The position numbers and the translations under genes were made by a program. Under the pieces are notes generated by a model, which ran no database searches, was not told the origin of the DNA, and worked only from the letters and a program-made list of their open reading frames with translations. Below are positions 5,796-11,748 of a DNA stretch of 11,748 nucleotides, one piece after another. Origin of the DNA: Chloroflexota bacterium (GTDB taxonomy: Bacteria > Chloroflexota > Dehalococcoidia > SM23-28-2 > RBG-16-64-32); contig VBJT01000144.1 of assembly GCA_005880075.1 (NCBI GenBank), positions 4,449-16,196 of the forward strand. The letters run 5' to 3'. How positions within the stretch are numbered: the stretch's first letter is position 1; every line of letters begins with the position of its first letter.

Positions 5796-6854
5796 TCAAG
5801 AGCAGCGTTGCCCGAAGAGCCCGGTCAACCGCGAGACGTCAGTGATGTCGACGAACGTGTCCGGGGGGTCGGGAGCGACGTTGTAGCGCGCGGGCGCGGG
5901 CGGCACACTCTGGCCAAACACGCCCGTAAGCGCGGAGATATCGGCAATGTCGGAAAAGGTGTCGTTGTTTATGTCGGCGGGCCAGGCGTTCGTACCGCAG
6001 CGAATAAGCGGGTTCGTCCCGACCGCCGTCTCGACAGCATCCGAGAAGCCATCGTTGTCGTCGTCCGGATCGCATGCATCGCCGATGCTGTCGCCATCAG
6101 TGTTTAGCTGGTCCGGGTTTACGACCGAAGGACAGTTATCAACGGTGTTCGCCCAGCCGTCCGAGTCTGTATCCATCCCGATGACGACGTCGTCGCTCAC
6201 GAAGATAACCTGCGAACCACCATAGCTCAATAGACCATCATCCCAGATGTAGGTGTTTGCGTGGGTGGGATTAGCGATCACCAGGGCGGCCGCAGGCGAT
6301 GAGCTGCCGGAGATGGAGACCGTGAGTTCTTCTGGCGCGCACATGTTGGCCGGCATGCTTGCGTTCGCGAGAGTAACGGCGATCTGCCATTCGCGCGGCT
6401 GCGTAGTCTGGTCGACGATAAATAGCATCTGCCAGGTCCCATCGACGACGGCAAGCCATTCCGCCTGGCTGGGATCCGTCGGCTCCAGTGCCTGGTTAAT
6501 CAGATTCCCAGGGGTCAGAGTATCAACCGAGCCATTGCATCCCTTGTCCGCTTTAGCAGACACCTGGCCGACGATATTACCGACCGGATAGCTATCCCCA
6601 GCGGCGATCTGCCAGTCGATGGGAATGAAGGTGTTGATCGAATCGATTAGGTTGTTCCCCGCCGGCACACTATGGACCATGGTCGTATTCGCGCGAACGC
6701 CCGTATTGGCATTCGATACAGTCAGATAGAACGAAGGCGTAAAGGGTGCGGCGGAGGCCGTCGAATTTCCAAGCAGCCAAACCGCGGCAACCAGCACGAC
6801 GACCAAGGCAACGCGAAGGCCTTTTAGCTTCGCTACTGGCGTGTTACCTGTCAT
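5796..6854 (-). CDS. Secreted protein with TSP3 calcium repeats and dockerin-like C-terminus
   Basis: This is a 352-residue secreted protein. The signal peptide spans about 1-35, with basic KLKGLR, a hydrophobic core and an ASA/A-type cleavage site near 35. Residues about 38-222 form a beta-rich domain I do not recognise. TSP3-type Asp-rich calcium loops (DTDSDGWANTVDNCPSVVNP, then DTDGDSIGDACDPDDDNDG-like text) cover about 228-270. Two dockerin-like helices follow: DINNDTFSDIADISALTGVF (293-313) and DPPDTFVDITDVSRLTGLF (329-347). The ending is FGQRCS. Cys286 and Cys351 could form a disulfide. The start at 6852-6854 is only 18 bp after the S8 protease stop; its ribosome site (CGAGG next to ATG) is poor, so it probably relies on coupling. 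It may be a surface-attached partner or product of the same secreted operon. No cohesin is visible in the window. Confidence 0.85.
   Translation of the reverse strand: MTGNTPVAKLKGLRVALVVVLVAAVWLLGNSTASAAPFTPSFYLTVSNANTGVRANTTMVHSVPAGNNLIDSINTFIPIDWQIAAGDSYPVGNIVGQVSAKADKGCNGSVDTLTPGNLINQALEPTDPSQAEWLAVVDGTWQMLFIVDQTTQPREWQIAVTLANASMPANMCAPEELTVSISGSSSPAAALVIANPTHANTYIWDDGLLSYGGSQVIFVSDDVVIGMDTDSDGWANTVDNCPSVVNPDQLNTDGDSIGDACDPDDDNDGFSDAVETAVGTNPLIRCGTNAWPADINNDTFSDIADISALTGVFGQSVPPAPARYNVAPDPPDTFVDITDVSRLTGLFGQRCS
5805..5978 (-). repeat. Duplicated dockerin-like calcium/helix segment
   Basis: Within the 352-residue protein the unit 'D-x-x-x-D-T-F-x-D-I-x-D-(I/V)-S-x-L-T-G-(V/L)-F-G-Q' occurs twice, 36 residues apart, as in type I dockerins. 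Confidence 0.65.
6045..6173 (-). repeat. Thrombospondin type 3-like calcium repeats in the 352-residue protein
   Basis: Residues 228-270 have repeated D-x-D-x-D-G and DNCPSVVNPDQ elements. The same type of element is found in the adjacent S8 protease. Confidence 0.75.
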
Positions 6855-6872
6855 CCTCGTTTGGGCCCCAAT

Positions 6873-7187
6873 TTATCTCAGCGTGTGTAGGCGGGTCACT
6901 CGGTTATTCGCGGGGCTCGTGTCTTCATCGTCCGGCCCAAGCCCATCGTCAGCGCCGTGGTCGGCCCGAGCGATGAGCGCAATCGCCGTCTGTGGCGGTC
7001 TCGGCGAGCAGGCGATGCGCAGCTTGAAGTCGAACTTTCGCTCCTGGTTCGGTGCGTAGCTCGCGGTGTTGTCCATCACGAGCCCGCCCGGCGCCGATGC
7101 GGTCAGACCGGTGTCCAGGTTTTGTGCGATGCATCCCGAAGGCAGGCCCACGATCTCAACTGTGCAGCGGATGGTATCGGTGTGGGG
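6873..7187 (-). repeat. C-terminal domain duplication, copy 1 (S8 protease)
   Basis: The last 104 residues match the truncated upstream gene at 11431-11748; I count 95 identical residues. A 31-bp block, 7003-7033, is identical to 11564-11594. Elsewhere most base differences fall at third codon positions. Confidence 0.9.
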
Positions 7188-10100
7188 GCTCAGGCTCTGG
7201 CAGCGAGCCAGCACCTGCCTCTCGATCGAACCGCTCGCGTCCAGCGCGAGATCCCGGCCGCCCGTCGAGAATTTGCTTACACGTACATCGTGATCGCAAA
7301 TATCGCCGAAGCCGTCGCCGTCCGAGTCTATCTGGCCGGGATTCGCGTCGTTCGGGCAATTGTCCGAGGCATTAGGAACGCCGTCGCCGTCCCGATCCGC
7401 ATCACACGCATCGCCGATGCCGTCACCGTCGATGTCGCTCTGGGTTGGGTTGGCGACAGTCGGGCAGTTGTCCGACCCACTGCATAGGCTGCTCGATGCG
7501 CCCGGGTTGCAGACGCCATCAAGGTCCGAATCGACCTGAACCTGTGAGCAGCCATTGCTGTCGACAGTCGCTCCAGCGGCGGTCCCCGGGCAGGCATCGA
7601 GTGCATCAGGTACGCCGTCCTGGTCTGCGTCGGCGATGGAGGCGTTATTTGAGACAGGTCCGACGTTGCCGGCGTCATCGACAGCGCGGATAGCGAAGTA
7701 GCGCCCAGTTCCGGGAACGGTGGCGGTGAACTGCTCGCTCGCGCCGCTGGCCTGCGGCGCCGGCTCGCCAGTGGCCTGCGTAGCTTGCGCGAAGTTGCTC
7801 GGAGTAATGGGGGAGCCGGAATACCGCAGATCGTAAGCCTGGTTCTGCCCGCAGGCGGCGTCCTCACCGGGAGCGGTCCAGTGCAGAGAGAGATTGATAT
7901 TCCCGCCACCGGCCGCAGTGGCACCAGTCGCCGAGATGTCCGTGATCACCCGAGGCGGGCGGGTGTCGTTGCCGTACCTTCCGGAGTTGTAATCGTCGTG
8001 GCGAAAGCCCCACCATTCGTCGTTGCCGCCACAAGCCGGGGCGTCCGTGTCCCAGATGAACATATTCCCCTCGCGCGTCCAGTTCGCGATTTCTAGCCTT
8101 CCGTCCCCGTCGATGTCACCTGTGGCGGTCACGCCGGAGAGCCATCCGCCGGTGAACTTGGGAAACGTTGCCGCCTCGGCGCCGCTCGGCCCGAAGGCAT
8201 GCAGCAGGTACAGGCCCGAGCCCGCAATTACCTCGCGGTCGCTGGCGCCGCCCACGTTAGCGATCGCGGGCGAGGTGAAGATCTGATAATCGTCCATCGC
8301 GCGCGGCCAGCCGGGGAGATAGGCGCCCGTCGCCGCATTCCATCCTTGAATTACGTGCTGATAGGGCACGTTCTGGCCCACAAGCAGCAGGTTAACTAGC
8401 TGCTCGACAGGGACGCCGCCCTTGAAGACAGAGGGTATGCCGGCTCCTGTCACGTCGCCGACGGCGGCATGCTCTGCCGTCTGCACGACGGTCCCGGGAC
8501 TGAGGCTGGCGCCTCCGCTCGCGGCGCTCTGGTAGGTGTAGCGCACGCTGCCGTCGCCGGCTATGACGGAAAGATCACCGGCGAAGGAGTTGTTGATCAC
8601 CTCCAGGCCCGGCGATGTCGGATCGACATCGGCAACGATAGCATCGACTCCGGGCTCGACCAGCGGCAGGAGCTCCGGCGAGAGCGAGTTGAGCGTCACC
8701 GGCCAGCCGGGCAGAAACGCGTCCGGGTCCCTGACGGCTCCGCCGTTGTCGCTCGGATCGCCGTCGTGCGCGGTCCCGTCGTGCTGGATCGCATAGAGGC
8801 GACTCGAGCCGCCGGCCTGACCGGCGGCAAGGTTGATCAGCCCCTGCCGGACTGCTTCCTCGATACCGCCCGGAGAGCTACCGCCGTAGATCTCGTTCGT
8901 TGCGACAATGACATCGAGGAATCCATCGCCGTTAATGTCCCCGATGGCGGGCGTGTTGATGCTTTCGGCACCGTTCCCGCCGTCCGACAGGAACACCGGC
9001 CAGCCGTTTAGCAACTGCCCATCCATGTTCCAGGCATAGGCGCGCTGGTCCATGGCCGCTCCGACGATATCTAACCGGCCATCGCGGTCGAGATCCCCGA
9101 GAACGGCGGAGGAAAAGAACCCTGTCTTAACGTGGTTGGTCTTGGTGCGGACGGCGGGGGCGGAGAAAGCCGGATTGACCGCCACGGGAAAGCCGGGCAA
9201 GATGGTGCCGTTGTTCCTTATCGCGTAGACCTTGTCCCCATTAATGACGACAATTTCCGGATAACCGTCCCGATCGAGATCACCGATGGCTGGCGTGGTG
9301 AAGCCGCCGTGGCTGGGGGCGACGGCACCGGTCGCAAAGGCAGGGGCGCCCATGTGGTTCGAGACAACGGCGGGGATTGCGCCGAGGAAGGGGACGCCGC
9401 CGTTGAAGTAACTGGCGACGGTGCCGTCCGCGTTGTACACATTGATTTCGCCGGAAGTGTTTGCTGCAACAATCTCCATCGAGCCATTGCCGTCGAGGTC
9501 GGCCATGCGCAGGCTCTGCTCGCCGCCGCTATCAACGAATTTCGGCCAGCCGGCGTGCAGCGTCGGGTCGTGGTAGGCGAAGAGGGTCTTGCGGTCCTCA
9601 CCGACGTTACCGAGGTTATCAGTAACGCGCATCCTTATCGTGAAGGCGTACTGGTAGGGGTCGGTCGGCGGAATTCCTTGCGCTGATCCGGGGAGCAAGC
9701 CAGCGACCGTCCCTAATGGAAGCGTGCCGAGATTGCCGTTGATCGGCCCGGTCCCGGCACCACTTGCGAACGGAGTGAACAGCTGCCCGGGCGGCTCCAG
9801 TCCCGGAGCATAAGCAAGCTCGTACGTAAACGAAGAAGCCCGTCGTGCGGAGGCGAATCCACCAACCGGAACGGTTGGGTTCGTAACAGGATCAAGGGGC
9901 ATGAACCAGGGCGGAGACTCGATTCCGGCCTCCGGCGGGATGGTCCCCGGGGCCACGCGGCTGACGGCCGCGTGCAGGTTAACGCGGCCGTATCCGAAAT
10001 GCTGGTCCCAGCCAACCTGGGCGTAGTCCGGCGCTCCTGTCCCGGTCGTGTTCTCGGGAAGGACGTCCTCCGCGGTCAACGTGAGAAGTTGCTTCACTTC

Positions 10101-11393
10101 ATTCGAAGTGAGCGGGCCCCCGATAGACAATGCGAGTTCAAAACCTCGGCTTTTGACGAGTCCGGCAGCACCGGCGGCCTGGCCGACCGACTCGCTGCCG
10201 GTCACGCCCATCATGACAACGGCGGCGTGGCCTCCGAACTGGGTCAGGCCTGAGTTCCGGAACCACGTCTGGACGGGCGCCTGCGACCCCGCTGGAATAC
10301 CGAAGCGCTGAAGGCCGTCCGCCAGTTGTTGATTGTTCTGTCCGAGTCCCTCCGTGTCGGCGACTGACCCGGCGACGAAGACAGTGTTGTTGTAGTTCGT
10401 GGGATAGTTGTGGTCTGACGTATTCAGGTCGCTAGAGACTTGCATAAGGGCAACGCCCTTCTTGAAGGCGTATTGAGTCGCAGCTTGCGAGAAGCGCGAA
10501 TTCTGGAGGACTCCCAGCGCGACCTCTTGGACGTCGGCCCCGTTGTCCGCGGCGTAGATCGTCGCCATGCCATAAGTGTCCGCGGGCGCGACGAACGTAT
10601 CCCAGAGCCGAAGCATCATGAGCCGGCAGCGTGGGCATTGGGAGGCGCCGTCCAATCCGTTGTCGGTCTCGGCCGCTGCATTCTCGGCGCGGCCCGAACC
10701 GTGGTTCTCAGCAGATGCATAACTTGATGCGTCGAACGGGTCATTATCGTCGTCGAAGAAGTCCCAGCCGGCGATATCGTCTACATAGGCGTTGCCGTCC
10801 GTATCAGTGCCATCTGAAAAGGCGCGGATCACGTCCTGGCCATCAAGTTGCCCGGGAAGGCCGTTCGGTCCGCCGTTGGGATCGACTCGCGTGTCATTAG
10901 CGTAGTCATCGACGTTGAAAGTCCCGTCTCCATTGGCATCGTAGGAAGAAGCCGTCGAACCATCGGCGAGGCGGGGAAGCGGTAGCTCTCCCCGGTTGAG
11001 CCACACTTTCGAGCGAAGCTCCCGGTTCTCCCAGCGGATCCCCGTGTCGATGATGGCGATCTTCACCTCGGGGCTGCCGGTGGTGACCTTCCAGGCGCGG
11101 TCGGCCGAGACCCCGGAAACCTGGCCCTGGCCCAAATGGGCGGCATCGTGGTATTGAGCGGAGGCAGTCGTCGAATCGGGCGGGAAGCCGAAGAGGTTGA
11201 ATTGCTCCTCGAAGACGGTAGAGCAGTTGGGGGCGGTCAGGTCCTCGTCATCCAGTTCAGCGCAGTCGAATTTTGGGTCATTCGGCGTACCAACGCGGGG
11301 ATCCGGGTTGGTGCTGGGAAATCGGCTCGCCCAGCCGGTGGAAGCTATGGCTACGAGGCTGATTGCCGCCGCAAGCGCTAACAAGTGTCTCAC
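6873..11393 (-). CDS. Large secreted subtilisin-like (S8) protease with FG-GAP propeller and TSP3 repeats
   Basis: This is a 1506-residue secreted, multi-domain peptidase. A signal peptide ends near residue 23. The S8 domain (about 85-480) shows Asp116 in IAIIDTG and His231 in ENHGSG. Ser400 in VTGSESVGQAAGAAGLV aligns with the catalytic Ser of GTSxAxP, but the motif is altered. Between Asp and His lies an Asp-rich, dockerin-like calcium insertion (DANGDGTFNVDDY, 152-164). After a linker with FTIRMRVTDNLGN (584-596) come eight FG-GAP-like motifs (630-1105). A fibronectin-like domain (about 1146-1250), TSP3 loops (1254-1368) and a conserved C-terminal domain (about 1370-1506) follow. The start is GTG at 11391-11393 with GGGAGG 9 bp before it. 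It lies 37 bp after the upstream truncated paralogue and 18 bp before the dockerin-like gene, probably one operon. It may degrade or bind surface or extracellular protein; the substrate is unknown. Confidence 0.9.
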   Translation of the reverse strand: MRHLLALAAAISLVAIASTGWASRFPSTNPDPRVGTPNDPKFDCAELDDEDLTAPNCSTVFEEQFNLFGFPPDSTTASAQYHDAAHLGQGQVSGVSADRAWKVTTGSPEVKIAIIDTGIRWENRELRSKVWLNRGELPLPRLADGSTASSYDANGDGTFNVDDYANDTRVDPNGGPNGLPGQLDGQDVIRAFSDGTDTDGNAYVDDIAGWDFFDDDNDPFDASSYASAENHGSGRAENAAAETDNGLDGASQCPRCRLMMLRLWDTFVAPADTYGMATIYAADNGADVQEVALGVLQNSRFSQAATQYAFKKGVALMQVSSDLNTSDHNYPTNYNNTVFVAGSVADTEGLGQNNQQLADGLQRFGIPAGSQAPVQTWFRNSGLTQFGGHAAVVMMGVTGSESVGQAAGAAGLVKSRGFELALSIGGPLTSNEVKQLLTLTAEDVLPENTTGTGAPDYAQVGWDQHFGYGRVNLHAAVSRVAPGTIPPEAGIESPPWFMPLDPVTNPTVPVGGFASARRASSFTYELAYAPGLEPPGQLFTPFASGAGTGPINGNLGTLPLGTVAGLLPGSAQGIPPTDPYQYAFTIRMRVTDNLGNVGEDRKTLFAYHDPTLHAGWPKFVDSGGEQSLRMADLDGNGSMEIVAANTSGEINVYNADGTVASYFNGGVPFLGAIPAVVSNHMGAPAFATGAVAPSHGGFTTPAIGDLDRDGYPEIVVINGDKVYAIRNNGTILPGFPVAVNPAFSAPAVRTKTNHVKTGFFSSAVLGDLDRDGRLDIVGAAMDQRAYAWNMDGQLLNGWPVFLSDGGNGAESINTPAIGDINGDGFLDVIVATNEIYGGSSPGGIEEAVRQGLINLAAGQAGGSSRLYAIQHDGTAHDGDPSDNGGAVRDPDAFLPGWPVTLNSLSPELLPLVEPGVDAIVADVDPTSPGLEVINNSFAGDLSVIAGDGSVRYTYQSAASGGASLSPGTVVQTAEHAAVGDVTGAGIPSVFKGGVPVEQLVNLLLVGQNVPYQHVIQGWNAATGAYLPGWPRAMDDYQIFTSPAIANVGGASDREVIAGSGLYLLHAFGPSGAEAATFPKFTGGWLSGVTATGDIDGDGRLEIANWTREGNMFIWDTDAPACGGNDEWWGFRHDDYNSGRYGNDTRPPRVITDISATGATAAGGGNINLSLHWTAPGEDAACGQNQAYDLRYSGSPITPSNFAQATQATGEPAPQASGASEQFTATVPGTGRYFAIRAVDDAGNVGPVSNNASIADADQDGVPDALDACPGTAAGATVDSNGCSQVQVDSDLDGVCNPGASSSLCSGSDNCPTVANPTQSDIDGDGIGDACDADRDGDGVPNASDNCPNDANPGQIDSDGDGFGDICDHDVRVSKFSTGGRDLALDASGSIERQVLARCQSLSPHTDTIRCTVEIVGLPSGCIAQNLDTGLTASAPGGLVMDNTASYAPNQERKFDFKLRIACSPRPPQTAIALIARADHGADDGLGPDDEDTSPANNRVTRLHTLR
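7290..7634 (-). repeat. Thrombospondin type 3-like repeats in the S8 protease
   Basis: Residues 1254-1368 contain three or four DxDxDGxxDxxDxCP units (DADQDGVPDALDACPG, DGIGDACD, DGVPNASDNCPNDANPGQ). These are calcium-binding loops that usually form a stiff stalk. Confidence 0.8.
8079..9506 (-). repeat. Eight FG-GAP/VCBS-like propeller motifs in the S8 protease
   Basis: Motifs start at residues 630, 703, 765, 817, 920, 978, 1044 and 1091. The clearest are ADLDGNGSMEIV, GDLDRDGYPEIV, GDLDRDGRLDIV, GDINGDGFLDVIV and GDIDGDGRLEIA. Several are followed or preceded by GWP or GFP. Units 920-1058 have degenerate calcium loops. Seven or eight blades of a beta-propeller are likely. Confidence 0.8.
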
Positions 11394-11430
11394 TCCGGAT
11401 TACCTCCCGCCTTGAAGTCCTCTTGGGTCA

Positions 11431-11748
11431 TTACGGCCTTAGCATGTGAAGTCGCGTCACTTTATTGTTTGCAGGGCTGGTATCCTCGTCATCTGGGCCG
11501 AGCCCGTCGTCGGCGCTATGGTCCGCCCGCGCGATTAGCGCGATCGCCGTTTGCGGCGGTCTTGGCGAGCAGGCGATGCGCAGCTTGAAGTCGAGCTTTC
11601 GCTCCTGGCCCGGCGCATAGGTCGCGGTATTGTCCATGACCAGCCCGCCCGGCGCTGAAGCGGTGAGGCCGGTATCCAGGTTTTGCGCGACGCAGCCCGA
11701 AGGCAGGCCTACGATTTCGACAGAGCAGCGCACGGTATCAGTGTGCGG
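11431..11748 (-). CDS. C-terminal end of a paralogous secreted protein (partial, open at right edge)
   Basis: Only the last 105 residues are visible, beginning PHTDTVRCSVE and ending VTRLHMLRP. They match the C-terminus of the neighbouring S8 protease closely (95 of 104 residues by eye). The reading frame is open to the window edge, so the apparent starts inside it (for example GTG at 11733) are internal. It is probably the tail of another large secreted, perhaps S8 or TSP3-bearing, protein, duplicated in tandem. It lies 37 bp upstream of the S8 protease and on the same strand, so co-transcription is likely. The domain itself has a conserved Cys pattern (RC, GC, AC) and Asp-rich end, and looks like a beta-sandwich appendage. 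Its role is unknown; surface attachment or sorting would be a guess. Confidence 0.85.
   Translation of the reverse strand, partial: PHTDTVRCSVEIVGLPSGCVAQNLDTGLTASAPGGLVMDNTATYAPGQERKLDFKLRIACSPRPPQTAIALIARADHSADDGLGPDDEDTSPANNKVTRLHMLRP

Noticed and set aside
8079..9506. Regular repeats considered as a CRISPR or DNA tandem array
   Set aside because: The repetition is at protein level only (FG-GAP motifs with unequal spacing of 47-103 residues).
9132..9686. Plus-strand frame of 184 codons, plus others at 8469-9011 and 6957-7487
   Set aside because: All are antisense to the continuous, domain-rich S8 protease frame.
11410..11428. Possible fifth operator (two 8-mers 11 bp apart, CCTTGAAG and TCTTGGGT on the plus strand)
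   Set aside because: There is no GAA/TTC flank and no CTTAAT box at the right distance, it abuts the ribosome site, and the second half matches poorly.

Overview
All eight supportable genes lie on the minus strand, so the window reads biologically from right to left. GC content is high. The proteins are mostly exported: a Tat substrate, Sec-type signal peptides, Ser/Thr/Pro-rich linkers, thrombospondin type 3 (TSP3) calcium repeats, and a dockerin-like tail of the 'WPADINND...FGQS...APDPPD...FGQRC' type. From general knowledge of such tails and of large S8 peptidases carrying FG-GAP and TSP3 modules, I infer an uncultured Chloroflexota, perhaps Dehalococcoidia-like. This rests on protein style only; no rRNA or other marker gene is present.

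Right part (about 5796-11748): three adjacent genes for secreted proteins, separated by only 37 and 18 bp, probably one operon whose promoter lies outside the window. They are (i) the C-terminal end of a truncated gene at the window edge; (ii) a 1506-residue subtilisin-like (S8) protease with an eight-motif FG-GAP propeller, a fibronectin-like domain, TSP3 repeats and a C-terminal domain almost the same as that of gene (i); and (iii) a 352-residue secreted protein with TSP3 repeats and a dockerin-like pair.

Left part (1-5722): four transcription units. They are a Tat-exported DyP-peroxidase-like protein; a small exported helical protein followed by a strong terminator; a 74-residue zinc-ribbon protein translationally coupled to a membrane-anchored HtrA protease; and a response regulator/sensor kinase pair (the kinase runs off the left edge).

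The main discovery is that each of the four left-hand units has, just upstream, a pair of 8-bp direct repeats with an 11-bp period (gene-strand consensus about yTyyARnC-N3-yTyyAAnC). That is the geometry expected for an OmpR/PhoB-type regulator. In three units the pair sits exactly 4 bp upstream of a CTTAAT -10 box and covers the -35 region. In the regulator's own promoter the pair overlaps the likely -10. The simplest reading is a local regulon controlled by the adjacent two-component system: activation of protease, helical protein and peroxidase-like protein, with different, perhaps negative, autoregulation. The gene content resembles the proteobacterial Cpx envelope-stress system (kinase, regulator, DegP, CpxP) but has unrelated small partners. 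No stretch longer than 300 bp lacks a gene. I saw no RNA genes, CRISPR arrays, insertion sequences or origins.
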